A stretch of 64,000 nt of DNA from positions 1 to 64,000 of the forward strand of contig DAIMXP010000003.1 in NCBI GenBank assembly GCA_036734945.1, read 5' to 3'. The stretch's first letter is position 1. Every line of letters starts with the position of its first letter. The translations under genes were made by a program, and so were the position numbers. Origin of the DNA: UBA4733 sp036734945 (GTDB lineage Bacteria; Chloroflexota; UBA4733). The notes under the pieces are model-generated. The model was not told the origin of the DNA. It was given only the letters and a program-made list of their open reading frames with translations, and did no database searches. Shown here one piece after another: positions 23,797-31,890 of this stretch.

Positions 23797-25302
23797 ATGC
23801 CTGACGACATTGCGTACCACTATATTCCGTTCACGACAAAGGGTGATGAAAGCCAGCGCATCGTCGAGGGCTACGTCAGCTCGCCGGCGATCGACTGTGA
23901 CGAGCAGATCGTGGATCAGGAGTGGCTGAAGGGAGAACTGCCGGCGTGGCTGGCGCAGTTCGGCAATATCCGGGAACAGCACAACCCGCTGCGTGCCGTC
24001 GGTAAGGCGCAGACGGTGGACGTGCTGGCGCAACCGGGGCCATACCTGGCAGCCCGGATCGTGGACGATGACGCCTGGCGCAAGGTCCAGGCCGGCGTCT
24101 ATAACGGCTTTTCGGTCGGCATCAAAGCGCCGCGCATCGTCTACGACGGGACTGCAAAAAACGGCCGGATTGCCGGCGGCAAGCTGATCGAGATCAGCAT
24201 CGTGGATCGACCGGCCAATGACGCTGCCCGGTTCGTGCTGCTGAAACGGGCCGGCGAGCATGCCTGGAAGCTGGGTGACAGCGGCCCGGTCGTTCAGGAT
24301 GTTACGTCCGCTGAACCGCAGTGTGACGTCGCCGGGTGCGACTGCAAGTGTGGGCCGACAGCGGCCGATTCGGACTGTACCTGTCGCTGTGCGTTCTGCT
24401 CCGGCGTCCGGGGCAGGGAGGAGGGTGAAGCTATGACCGACCAGGAGCAGGCGCCGGACGGGGCGGCAGAGCAGCCGGAGGGTACCCAGAAGGCCGCCAC
24501 GGCGGGGTCGGCAGCGGGCCCGGCGACTGCCCGTGCGGACTTTCAGGACGCCGCACCGGCGGTGGTCTACCGCCCAGCCAGGATCGGCGAGGTGATGGCG
24601 ATGCTGCAGGACGTGCAGGCGCGCCTTGAGGCACTGGCTGACGAGACGGACCGGGATCGGGACGGGGATCGCCCAGAGGGCACCCGCACTCCGGCGAACC
24701 TGGAGAGGAACGGCACGGGCGAGCGGCAGGGTCCGCGATCCCCGGCCGGCGAGGAGAGCGATACTGCGGACTTCGCAGCGCAAGCAGGCGGACACGAACT
24801 GGTGACGCCGGAGCGGCTCGCCCTGACCTTTACCACCGAGGCCGACCTTACCAAGTTCATCACGACACGGGTGGAGGCGCTGCTGGCGGAACGCATGACA
24901 CAGGAGTTCATCACCAAGAGCGCAGCGGCAGCGGTAGCCGAGCCGCTGGCGGCCATCCCGGAGATCGCCAAACTAGCGGGAGGCATCGCCCGAGGGCTGG
25001 AAGCGCTGGCCGACCGGACGAAGGCGACGGCGGAGGAGTTGGGGGTGACGAAGGCAGCGCTGGCGGAGACGCAGGCCGACCTGGCGCGAGTGAAGGAGCT
25101 GGCGCAACCGGTGAAAGGAACGGTGTTCGCCATCGAGAAGGGGATCGGCATCGAGCCGGACCGCATCTACCGCGATGGTGTAGTGCCGGATAGCGCCAGG
25201 CGCGGCGCCGAGGCGGCGAAGGTGCTGGCAGGACTGTCCGACAACGAGCGCCGAGAAGTCGGCGCGGCGGTGCTGGCCGAGATGTATCGAGCGCGGCAGT
25301 AA
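23797..25302 (+). CDS. Prohead protease fused to a scaffold domain
   Basis: 501 residues. The N-terminal ~160 residues have the look of an S78-like prohead protease (VEGYVSSPAIDCDEQIVDQE, His in IREQHNPLRAVG, Ser in YNGFSVGIK, then LIEISIVDRPANDAA). A Cys-rich insert with about nine Cys follows at about residues 171-203. After an acidic Pro/Ala-rich part, the C-terminal ~200 residues are helical and coiled (LAETQADLARVKELAQPVKG) like a scaffold. Fusion of protease and scaffold allows the scaffold to be digested after capsid assembly. It directly precedes the major capsid gene, as expected. Confidence 0.7.
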   Translation: MPDDIAYHYIPFTTKGDESQRIVEGYVSSPAIDCDEQIVDQEWLKGELPAWLAQFGNIREQHNPLRAVGKAQTVDVLAQPGPYLAARIVDDDAWRKVQAGVYNGFSVGIKAPRIVYDGTAKNGRIAGGKLIEISIVDRPANDAARFVLLKRAGEHAWKLGDSGPVVQDVTSAEPQCDVAGCDCKCGPTAADSDCTCRCAFCSGVRGREEGEAMTDQEQAPDGAAEQPEGTQKAATAGSAAGPATARADFQDAAPAVVYRPARIGEVMAMLQDVQARLEALADETDRDRDGDRPEGTRTPANLERNGTGERQGPRSPAGEESDTADFAAQAGGHELVTPERLALTFTTEADLTKFITTRVEALLAERMTQEFITKSAAAAVAEPLAAIPEIAKLAGGIARGLEALADRTKATAEELGVTKAALAETQADLARVKELAQPVKGTVFAIEKGIGIEPDRIYRDGVVPDSARRGAEAAKVLAGLSDNERREVGAAVLAEMYRARQ

Positions 25303-25316
25303 AGGAGAGCAAACAG

Positions 25317-26780
25317 ATGGTATCGATGAACGCGGAGATTCAGCAGACGCTGGCGGCGTATCGGTCGGCGGTGTTGAGTGACCCGAAGGCGCTGTTGCAG
25401 GCGGACGCTGCCAAAGCATGGAATGTCGGCAACGGCTTCCAGGCCTATAACCTGGAGATGCTGCACTCGCTGTTCCCGCAATTGACGCCGGTGCGCAACA
25501 TGACCAGCCGGGTCAAGGGCAAGGGCAAGCGCGTCGAGTACAAGGCCGTCACCGGCATCAACACCGGTGGCCTCTCCGGCTTCGTGGCGGAGGGCAACGC
25601 AGCAAGCCTCATTGCCACGAACACGAGCGACATTGCCGCGACCTACCGCAGCTTCGCGCTGGGCGACAGCGTGACGATGGAAAGCGAGTGGGCCGGGGTC
25701 GGTTTTACGGACCTCAAGGCGCTTGCCGTGACCAACCTCCTACGGGCCACGATGATCGCCGAGGAGAACGCGATTCTGTTCGGGCAGAACAGCACGGCCA
25801 GCGCGCAGGAGCAGGCGCCCGGCGCGGCCGGCACTGCGCCGAACCTGGCGACGCCGACTACGTCGACCAGCGGCGGCACCCTGCCGGCGACCACCGCCTA
25901 CTACTTCAAGCAGACGGTCATCACGCCGATGGGCGAGAGCCTGCCCAGCGCGGCGCCGGCTACGGTGACGACGGGCGCCGGCAGCACCAACAGCATCACC
26001 GTTACGCCGGTGTTCCCAGCGGGGCAGCCGGTGATCGGCTTCAACCTGTACATGTCCACGGCCAGCGGCGGTACCTACTACCTCGTCGCTGCCGGCAACG
26101 TGGCGGCGGCGCTCTCCGGCGGGCAGTTGCCGGGTGGAAGTCTGCTCTGGTTCAGCAACGGCGACCCGCTGGTGATCACCAGCGCGGCGTCGAGCGGCGC
26201 CAACCCGCCGGTGGCCGACGCTACGGCTTCGGGGCTGGCCTTCAATGGCATCTACAGCCAGATGTGGGGCGGCAACGGGGCGACGCTGACCAAGCAGGGC
26301 GGCGCGCTTACATCCGTCGGCATCACCGGGCTGCTGAAATCCATGTGGAACACCAGCCGGGCCGACCCCGATGCCTGCTGGTGCAACGTGCAGGAGTCGG
26401 TGAAGCTGACAAACATCACACTGGGCGCCGGCACGCCGTACCAGGTGCTGGTGAACCAGGGCGAGGTCAACAACGCTGTCGCCAACTTCCGCGTGGCGCG
26501 CTTCACCAACCCGGCCACCGGCACGGAACTGCCGGTGCGCGTCCACCCAACGGTGCCGCAAGGGCTGATGCTCTTTTTGTCCAGCAAGCTGCCGGGCTGG
26601 TACGTGCCGACGGATATCCCCACGGTGTGGGAGATGGACCTGCCGCAGGATTACACGGAGATCGACTACCCTCCGATCAGCAGCAACCCCGTCTGGCAGG
26701 TGGAGGTGCGCTTCTATGGGGCGCTGAAGCTGTACCTGCCGGCGATCCAGGGGGCGCTGTACGCGATCAATAACGGATAG
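25317..26780 (+). CDS. Major capsid protein (HK97-like) with inserted domain
   Basis: 487 residues with an AAAGGAG site before ATG 25317. The N-terminal arm and P-domain (SVTMESEWAGVGFTDLKALA, then LRATMIAEENAILFGQN) and the C-terminal A-domain (PNPVWQVEVRFYGALKLYLP type) fit the HK97 fold. Between about residues 170 and 300 a Thr/Ser/Gly-rich beta segment is inserted, which looks like an Ig-like or beta-sandwich decoration that projects from the capsid. No delta domain precedes it because the scaffold lies in the protease protein. Position after protease supports the call. Confidence 0.8.
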   Translation: MVSMNAEIQQTLAAYRSAVLSDPKALLQADAAKAWNVGNGFQAYNLEMLHSLFPQLTPVRNMTSRVKGKGKRVEYKAVTGINTGGLSGFVAEGNAASLIATNTSDIAATYRSFALGDSVTMESEWAGVGFTDLKALAVTNLLRATMIAEENAILFGQNSTASAQEQAPGAAGTAPNLATPTTSTSGGTLPATTAYYFKQTVITPMGESLPSAAPATVTTGAGSTNSITVTPVFPAGQPVIGFNLYMSTASGGTYYLVAAGNVAAALSGGQLPGGSLLWFSNGDPLVITSAASSGANPPVADATASGLAFNGIYSQMWGGNGATLTKQGGALTSVGITGLLKSMWNTSRADPDACWCNVQESVKLTNITLGAGTPYQVLVNQGEVNNAVANFRVARFTNPATGTELPVRVHPTVPQGLMLFLSSKLPGWYVPTDIPTVWEMDLPQDYTEIDYPPISSNPVWQVEVRFYGALKLYLPAIQGALYAINNG

Positions 26781-26784
26781 ATTA

Positions 26785-26807
26785 TTGAGTGCTCAAGTGG
26801 CACATTA
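26785..26807 (+). repeat. Mini-ORF/hairpin unit 1
   Basis: TTG-AGT-GCT-CAA-GTG-GCA-CAT begins 4 nt after the capsid gene stop. GTGC and GCAC can pair around a 7-nt loop. This unit lacks an immediate stop and reads in frame into the next gene through an inserted palindromic repeat. Confidence 0.7.
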
Positions 26808-26809
26808 TA

Positions 26810-26837
26810 GGGGCGGGTTTGAAACCCGCCCCTACGT
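26810..26837. repeat. Palindromic repeat GGGGCGGGTTT-GAAACCCGCCCC
   Basis: GGGGCGGGTTTGAAACCCGC (then CCCTACG) is an almost perfect palindrome of 11-bp arms. It lies directly after mini-ORF unit 1 and before the next gene. It looks like one of the interspersed palindromes of the chromosome and not a phage-specific site. Confidence 0.65.
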
Positions 26838-26859
26838 CTCCCCCGACCCCGCGAACGGA

Positions 26860-27108
26860 GTGAGCACGTTGCGACTGACCACTGACGACCGGTGCGCCGG
26901 TTTGGACGCCCCGGATGGGCGCTCGTTCCGGCCGGACCGCGACGGCGTCATCACCTTACCGGAGGAGCTCGCCGGCTACGGCCGGCGGGCGGCACGGGAG
27001 GCCCCGATGTTCCATGTGTACCAACGCGGCTACGCGGGCTTCGATGCGGCAGAACTGCAGGCGCGGTATGCGGCCTGGGAGCAGGACAAGACAAAGGAAG
27101 AGCAATGA
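26860..27108 (+). CDS. Small phage protein after the capsid gene
   Basis: 82 residues from GTG 26860, which removes the repeat-derived N-terminus of the longer frame starting at TTG 26785. It includes LRLTTDDRCAGLDAPDGRSF, FHVYQRGYAGFDAAELQARY and an acidic-basic tail. Its size and place between capsid and later structural genes suggest a head completion or decoration protein; I do not recognise the family. Its TGA overlaps the ATG of the next mini-ORF unit. Confidence 0.5.
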   Translation: MSTLRLTTDDRCAGLDAPDGRSFRPDRDGVITLPEELAGYGRRAAREAPMFHVYQRGYAGFDAAELQARYAAWEQDKTKEEQ

Positions 27109-27149
27109 GTGCTCAAGTGGCACATGCAATGAGTGCTCAAGTGGCACAT
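27105..27149 (+). repeat. Two tandem mini-ORF/hairpin units
   Basis: Two copies of ATG-AGT-GCT-CAA-GTG-GCA-CAT are 24 nt apart, in frame and joined by GCA instead of a stop. The first ATG overlaps the TGA of the preceding gene. The second copy continues as CRG and then a stop at 27159-27161, close to the start of the following gene. Confidence 0.75.
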
Positions 27150-27168
27150 TGCCGTGGCTGAGGCGGGC

Positions 27169-29388
27169 GTGATCACCCTGGACGACTTTGCCGATAATGG
27201 GGCGAAGTGGTCGTTCTACGGCGACAACGGCGCGGGCTACGCCGCGAGCTGGCTGGCGGCGGCGGCGCGGGCGGGGACGGCGCAGGGAAACGGCGGCGGC
27301 ACGAAGACGCTGCAATACACCTTCACGGGACAGGCGGCGCAGACGTCGATCTACGGCGTGAGCGTGGCGCTGCAATGTACGTTGTCAACGCCAGTGAACA
27401 TCAGCGCGGCACAGTTTCTCTGCTGCGACCTGTTCCTGGAGCCGGGGCTGGCGGCGAACGTCAACCGGCTGGCGGTGCAACTGCAGACAACGGGCGGGAA
27501 CGGCACGATCACGCCATCGACGGTGGTGGACGGGACGTGGAACTACATCCGCCAGGCGCTTTCGGCCTTCACCGGGGTGGACCTGACCCACGTGACGGGT
27601 GTGCAGGTGGAGCTGTTCGTCAACCCGGGGACGCACGGTGTGGCGGAGATCGACACGCTGCGCGCCTGCAATTACGTCTACTCCAGCAACGACTATTACC
27701 AGCAGGGGCGACGCACGGGCGACCCACTACCGGTCGATATCATGGCGGCGCTACCGGCGGTGCAGCAGTACCTCTTCGGCAGTACAACAGGGATCGCCAT
27801 CCCGGCGGGCGGCTACCAGACGGACTCTGCGCAGCCGAACTTCGGGGCGGTGACGGGCGTGAACGCCTTCACGGGGGCTGTGGCGGAAGTCGCCCTCGAC
27901 ACAGAGAGCGACCACAGCTACTGCTCGGGTCTGCTGCTGGCCGGCCTCTGCTGGCTCTACCGTATGACCAGCGACCAGACCTACCTGACACAGGCGGCCT
28001 GGATCGTCAACAACTACTACCTGCGCTGGTACGTCAGCGCATCAACAGCGGGGGCGGCTGCGGGTTCTTTGGGGTTTATGCCCTTCTGGGTGAACCGCAG
28101 CGGCGTGCGGGCGAACTACGTCTCGACTGACCAGATCCAGGGGTCCTTGCTGGGCCTGCTGGAGTATTTCATCGTCACGGGGCGCGACAACGCAGCGCTG
28201 ACCAAGTTGTTTGCGGATTGGCAGACCTGGTGGAACAGCGCCAACCACGTGGCGTTTGACGGGACGCCGAACGCCAATCAGGTGCCGGGGCAGCCGGCCG
28301 GCCTGAAGTCTCCGCTGGTGGACCTGGCAGTAGCCTTTGCGACCAGTGGCGACGGCGGAGCGGCCGGCGGGGATACGACCTACACGACGCCGAGCTACCC
28401 GGCGGCGAACTACGCCTACCAGACGGGTTGGGTGGGGACGGGCAGCGCCTACTTCGGCTTCTACAGCGGGCTGGGCTTCGCCGAGGACCTGTTGCGCAAC
28501 CGCCTGCGGCAGGCAAAGTTACCGGCGAGCGCCCCCTACCCGACCGCGCAGGCCCTGGCCACCCTGGGCCAGAACGCGCTGTTCGCCTTCGGCTTCGGCA
28601 GCGGCAACCAGTACTACGCGACGGATATGCCAGCGGACTTCAACAAGCGTCCGCTGGGCTGGGTCGCGGTGGAAGGCACGCCCTGGAACGGCAGCAGCAA
28701 GCAGTTGCTGGTGAGCACGACGGGGCCGAACGACTACAACGACTTTGCCGGGGTGCAGTGGGGCGTCTACATCGGCCCGTTGCTGCTGGAGAACGGCGGT
28801 GATGCCGGCGGGCTGGTTGCGGCGGGCCAGACGACGACCCTCAGCCAGGTGCAACTCTTGCAGGCCGTCCTGGGCCTGGCTGTAAAGAACGCGCTGATCC
28901 TGCCGGGGACGGTCGCCAACGGGGCGATCCCGCGGGAGGTTGCGGGGCCGTGGGGCATCTACCACAACAGCTTCACCGCCGGCCGGGCGAAGCGAGGGCT
29001 GCTGGTCGACGAGCAGCCGAACCACCAGTTCGTGGCAGCCTACGCCTACTGGTTCCTGCTGACGCAATTCAGCGGGCTGTGGCCGGCGCAGTACGACCGA
29101 GTGATGGACTGGCTCTACAACCCGAACACCCTGGCCCTGCGCCTGACTGCCAACGGGCAACCCGGCGACGCCGTGGCCATCCCGCTGCGCGGCATGCTGA
29201 CCGGCCATCGCTACGTGCTCATCAACGAGTCGACCGGCGTGCAGATGGTGGTAGCGGGCGGACCCTATACGCTGACCTGGACCCTCGTGAATGCCGAGGA
29301 GCACTGGCTGATCTACGACGTAGTGCAGCCGCCGACACGGGTGTTTCGGAGTATGGCGGGGACGCCGCGGAGGGTGTTTGCGAGTTAG
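27169..29388 (+). CDS. Large glycosidase-like virion protein
   Basis: 739 residues from GTG 27169 (GAGG upstream); GTG 27154 is also possible. The N-terminal ~180 residues form a carbohydrate-binding-like beta domain starting ITLDDFADNGAKWSFYG. The middle and C-terminal part is helical, with repeated helix pairs (SGLLLAGLCWLYRMTSDQTY, LTQAAWIVNNYYLRWY, ALGQNALFAFGFGSGNQYY), which suggests an alpha/alpha six-hairpin glycosidase fold. The catalytic residues are not obvious. A protein of this size between capsid and connector genes is unusual; it may decorate or tail the virion to degrade surface polysaccharides. Function is inferred only from fold impression. Confidence 0.5.
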   Translation: MITLDDFADNGAKWSFYGDNGAGYAASWLAAAARAGTAQGNGGGTKTLQYTFTGQAAQTSIYGVSVALQCTLSTPVNISAAQFLCCDLFLEPGLAANVNRLAVQLQTTGGNGTITPSTVVDGTWNYIRQALSAFTGVDLTHVTGVQVELFVNPGTHGVAEIDTLRACNYVYSSNDYYQQGRRTGDPLPVDIMAALPAVQQYLFGSTTGIAIPAGGYQTDSAQPNFGAVTGVNAFTGAVAEVALDTESDHSYCSGLLLAGLCWLYRMTSDQTYLTQAAWIVNNYYLRWYVSASTAGAAAGSLGFMPFWVNRSGVRANYVSTDQIQGSLLGLLEYFIVTGRDNAALTKLFADWQTWWNSANHVAFDGTPNANQVPGQPAGLKSPLVDLAVAFATSGDGGAAGGDTTYTTPSYPAANYAYQTGWVGTGSAYFGFYSGLGFAEDLLRNRLRQAKLPASAPYPTAQALATLGQNALFAFGFGSGNQYYATDMPADFNKRPLGWVAVEGTPWNGSSKQLLVSTTGPNDYNDFAGVQWGVYIGPLLLENGGDAGGLVAAGQTTTLSQVQLLQAVLGLAVKNALILPGTVANGAIPREVAGPWGIYHNSFTAGRAKRGLLVDEQPNHQFVAAYAYWFLLTQFSGLWPAQYDRVMDWLYNPNTLALRLTANGQPGDAVAIPLRGMLTGHRYVLINESTGVQMVVAGGPYTLTWTLVNAEEHWLIYDVVQPPTRVFRSMAGTPRRVFAS

Positions 29389-29430
29389 GGGGGAGTGGGT
29401 AGGAGGCCACCAACGACCAGGAGGACACCC

Positions 29431-29790
29431 ATGGCCATCATCTCCCAATTAGAACTCCCCGGCTCACCAACCGAGCAGGCGAGCGGTGGGGCGACGACGT
29501 ATTACTGGGACCCAACGGCCGAGCTGGCGGGCGGGGAGACGCTGAGCAGTCCGGCGGCGGCGGTATTGGAATATGACCCGCGCTATCCGACGGACACGAA
29601 GGACGTCACTGCCACGGTGGCAGCGGCGGGGTCGCCGTTCCTGGGCAGCGGCGCCAGTGCCGGGCAGGTGGGGATCACTGTGCCGGCAAACGTGCTGACG
29701 GCGGGCTACGAGTACCGCGTGCAGTTGAGTGTCGTGGCGTCGGGTGGGCACACGCCGGCGCGGTTCTTTCGGATCAGGTGCTTTCTATAG
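29431..29790 (+). CDS. Small beta-rich phage structural protein
   Basis: 119 residues from ATG 29431 with GGAGG upstream. The sequence is beta-rich (ATTYYWDPTAELAGGETLSS, NVLTAGYEYRVQLSVVASGG) and ends in FFRIRCFL. It could be a head decoration or a minor tail protein. No family recognised. Its stop is followed by the next mini-ORF unit. Confidence 0.55.
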   Translation: MAIISQLELPGSPTEQASGGATTYYWDPTAELAGGETLSSPAAAVLEYDPRYPTDTKDVTATVAAAGSPFLGSGASAGQVGITVPANVLTAGYEYRVQLSVVASGGHTPARFFRIRCFL

Positions 29791-29794
29791 GGCA

Positions 29795-29818
29795 ATGAGT
29801 GCTTACGTGGCACATTGC
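29795..29818 (+). repeat. Single mini-ORF/hairpin unit
   Basis: ATG-AGT-GCT-TAC-GTG-GCA-CAT starts 4 nt after the preceding TAG. The fourth codon is TAC. The frame does not stop at once but runs on into the beginning of the next gene in another frame. Confidence 0.7.
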
Positions 29819-29856
29819 CGAGGGCGTACACGCGCATATGTATATAAGGAGTGGCT

Positions 29857-30762
29857 GTGGTGGCGAGCCAGTATCTCACGGTGGTGGAACTATTGAACGC
29901 GCCGCTGGGCCTGGCCTTGCGCAGCGTCCCACCGGGCAGCGCCGGCGGACCGGCTGGCGTCACCGGGCAGCAGACCTACGAAGAGCTCACCAACATCATC
30001 CTGCGCGCGTCGGCGCTGGCCGACAGTCACTGCCAGCAGGTGCTGGGAGCAACGGTCGATAGCGAGGAGAAGTGGACGGGGAGCGGCCTGGCCGGTATCG
30101 ATCACAACGGCTACCTGTGGGTCCATACCGACTACTGGCCGCTACTCACCGTGGAGAGCTTCCAGTACGCCTATCCCGCGACGGGTGGAACGGCCTGGAC
30201 ATCAGTGGCCGTGACCGAGCTGATTCTTTTTCGGGAGCGTATCGTCTATCCGAGCGCGTTCCCCCAGCGCGGCATGCCGCCCTTGCGGGTGCAATACACG
30301 TATTTGAACGGCTGGCCGAACACGCTCTTGACTTCGCCTCTCGTGACCGGCGCGACATTGCTGCCGGTGGCGGACGCTACCGGCATGGTCCCCGGTAGCC
30401 GTCTGACCGTCTACGACGAGGGAAACACGGAGCAGGTCAGTGTGGCCGGGAACTGGAGCGCCGTCACCGGCCCAGCCAACGTGGCGCTGACGGCGGGAAC
30501 GATGTTCGCGCACACGCCGATCGTCCGCCCGGCGGCGGCGCCGGCGCAACCGTACGACGTTGCCGTGTCGGCTTTGCCGGCGGATGTGAAGCAGGCGGTC
30601 CTCCTGATCTGCAAAGCGTTGCTGGAGGTGCGCGGCGCCAACGCGCTGGTCATGGGGCGCACAGGCGGTATCAGCGGCAATTTGCCACCGGCTCAACCGG
30701 CGGCAGCGAAGATTCCGCTGGAGGCGCAACAGGTGCTCGATCACTATCGCCGGCTGTTGTGA
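29857..30762 (+). CDS. Head-tail connector (gp6-like), extended
   Basis: 301 residues from GTG 29857, chosen because AAGGA lies 6 nt upstream; GTG 29851 and 29860 are also in frame. The N-terminal helices (QTYEELTNIILRASALADSH) and the following part resemble the gp6/gp15 adaptor family that binds under the portal, and a C-terminal helix ends in QQVLDHYRRLL. A beta domain of about 100 residues is inserted between (TGATLLPVADATGMVPGSRL). Its place between capsid and gp10-like genes fits. Confidence 0.6.
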   Translation: MVASQYLTVVELLNAPLGLALRSVPPGSAGGPAGVTGQQTYEELTNIILRASALADSHCQQVLGATVDSEEKWTGSGLAGIDHNGYLWVHTDYWPLLTVESFQYAYPATGGTAWTSVAVTELILFRERIVYPSAFPQRGMPPLRVQYTYLNGWPNTLLTSPLVTGATLLPVADATGMVPGSRLTVYDEGNTEQVSVAGNWSAVTGPANVALTAGTMFAHTPIVRPAAAPAQPYDVAVSALPADVKQAVLLICKALLEVRGANALVMGRTGGISGNLPPAQPAAAKIPLEAQQVLDHYRRLL

Positions 30763-30766
30763 ATTA

Positions 30767-30836
30767 ATGAGTGCTGACGTGGCACATTAGTGCGTGCTTC
30801 CTTGGCACATGCATGAGTACACAAGTGGCACATGAG
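30767..30836 (+). repeat. Three tandem mini-ORF/hairpin units
   Basis: The units start at 30767 (ATG, fourth codon GAC), 30790 (GTG, TCC) and 30813 (ATG, CAA), exactly 23 nt apart. The first ends in TAG sharing its G with the next GTG; the second ends in TGA overlapping the next ATG as ATGA. The second and third units have diverged from the consensus. Confidence 0.75.
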
Positions 30837-30844
30837 GGGGCGTC

Positions 30845-31306
30845 GTGGCTGATGAATTGGGCTTGACGATTGCGTTTGGGCAGATTGAACGGGCGGCGAA
30901 GGGGGCGCGAGAGGCAGCACGGCTGGCCACCGACTCCAGCGCGTTAGCGCAGTCTGCAACGCAGGTGCTCCTGGACGCACTGAAAGCGGTGGCGCCGGTG
31001 AGGACGGGGACGCTGCGCGCTTCCATCATCGCCCGGGCGAGTGGCGCGAATGGGCAGGGCTTCTACGGCCTCGCTTACGGCAAGTTGCTGGTGGATGGCA
31101 CCCGGCCTCACGTGATCGTGCCGCGGACGAAGCACGCCCTCTTCTGGCCGGGAGCCCGGCATCCGGTCCGCCGCGTGCAGCACCCGGGGACGAAGCCGAA
31201 CCGGTTCCCGGAGCGGGCGGTGCAGCGGTCGACGCCGGCGTTGCGGCTGCTGTTGCGTGACGACGGCCGCCGCTTGATCGGCCTGATGGGCGGTGACGCG
31301 CCATGA
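30845..31306 (+). CDS. HK97 gp10-like head-tail protein
   Basis: 153 residues from GTG 30845. The pattern with an N-terminal helix, VAPVRTGTLRASII, the following YGKLLVDGTRPHVIVPR, and PNRFPERAVQRSTPAL is typical of the HK97 gp10 (neck or tail completion) family. The gene overlaps the next by 4 nt. It follows a triple mini-ORF array. Confidence 0.75.
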   Translation: MADELGLTIAFGQIERAAKGAREAARLATDSSALAQSATQVLLDALKAVAPVRTGTLRASIIARASGANGQGFYGLAYGKLLVDGTRPHVIVPRTKHALFWPGARHPVRRVQHPGTKPNRFPERAVQRSTPALRLLLRDDGRRLIGLMGGDAP

Positions 31307-31776
31307 GCCGGCTGGCCGTGAAGGCGTACTGCCGGCAAGCGATGGCGCTGCTGGACGTGCCCGTGCCCTGCGTGGTCGTGACGCAGCGGCCGCGCGAGAT
31401 CGCTGTCGGGGAGCAAGCGGTCATCACCATCAACGTGCCGGAGAGCAAAGAGCGCCGCTTCACGCTCTCGCGCGGCGCGGGGCGCAAAGAGATCAGCCAC
31501 CAGGTGCGGTTCGACATCTACTGGATCGCTGCCGACGAGCAGCAGGGTGGGGCGGCCTTCGACGACATGTTGGAGCAGATCGACGGCATATTCCGCACGG
31601 TGACGATTCCGGTTGCCATCAGCGACCCCGACAGCGGCAGCCAGAGCGTGCTCGTCTGGATCGGTGAAGAGCTGACGACGAGCGTGGCGGAGCCGTTGCT
31701 GGACGAGTCGCTGCAAGGCCTGGTGGTGTTCACCGCCCAGAAGACCCTGGCCGTGACGGAGCACGTGACGGGATGA
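31303..31776 (+). CDS. Tail terminator-like protein
   Basis: 157 residues from ATG 31303, overlapping the gp10-like gene by ATGA. The layout (LAVKAYCRQAMALLDVPVPC, RRFTLSRGAGRKEISHQVRF, DMLEQIDGIFRTVTIP, GEELTTSVAEPLL) resembles the tail terminator or gp17-like family that caps the tail tube. The assignment rests mainly on gene order. Confidence 0.6.
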   Translation: MSRLAVKAYCRQAMALLDVPVPCVVVTQRPREIAVGEQAVITINVPESKERRFTLSRGAGRKEISHQVRFDIYWIAADEQQGGAAFDDMLEQIDGIFRTVTIPVAISDPDSGSQSVLVWIGEELTTSVAEPLLDESLQGLVVFTAQKTLAVTEHVTG

Positions 31777-31780
31777 GTTA

Positions 31781-31873
31781 ATGAGTGCTTACGTGGCACA
31801 TTAGTGAGTGCTTACGTGGCACATTAGTGAGTGCTTACGTGGCACATTAGTGAGTGCTTACGTGGCACATTTG
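31781..31873 (+). repeat. Four tandem mini-ORF/hairpin units, 23-nt period
   Basis: Units start at 31781 (ATG), 31804, 31827 and 31850 (GTG). All are identical in the coding part: start-AGT-GCT-TAC-GTG-GCA-CAT. The first three end in TAG, and each TAG shares its last G with the next GTG start. This explains a period of 23 rather than 24. The fourth unit lacks the stop and reads LEMRSAWCLH before a TGA within the next gene's start region. Confidence 0.85.
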
Positions 31874-31890
31874 GAGATGAGGAGCGCCTG

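Noticed and set aside
26785..26859. TTG 26785 as start of the small post-capsid gene
   Set aside because: The first 25 residues are encoded by a mini-ORF unit and a palindromic repeat; the protein-like part starts at about GTG 26860.
31781..31873. Possible CRISPR array
   Set aside because: The repeats follow each other without spacers, the period is 23 nt, and no cas gene is in the window.
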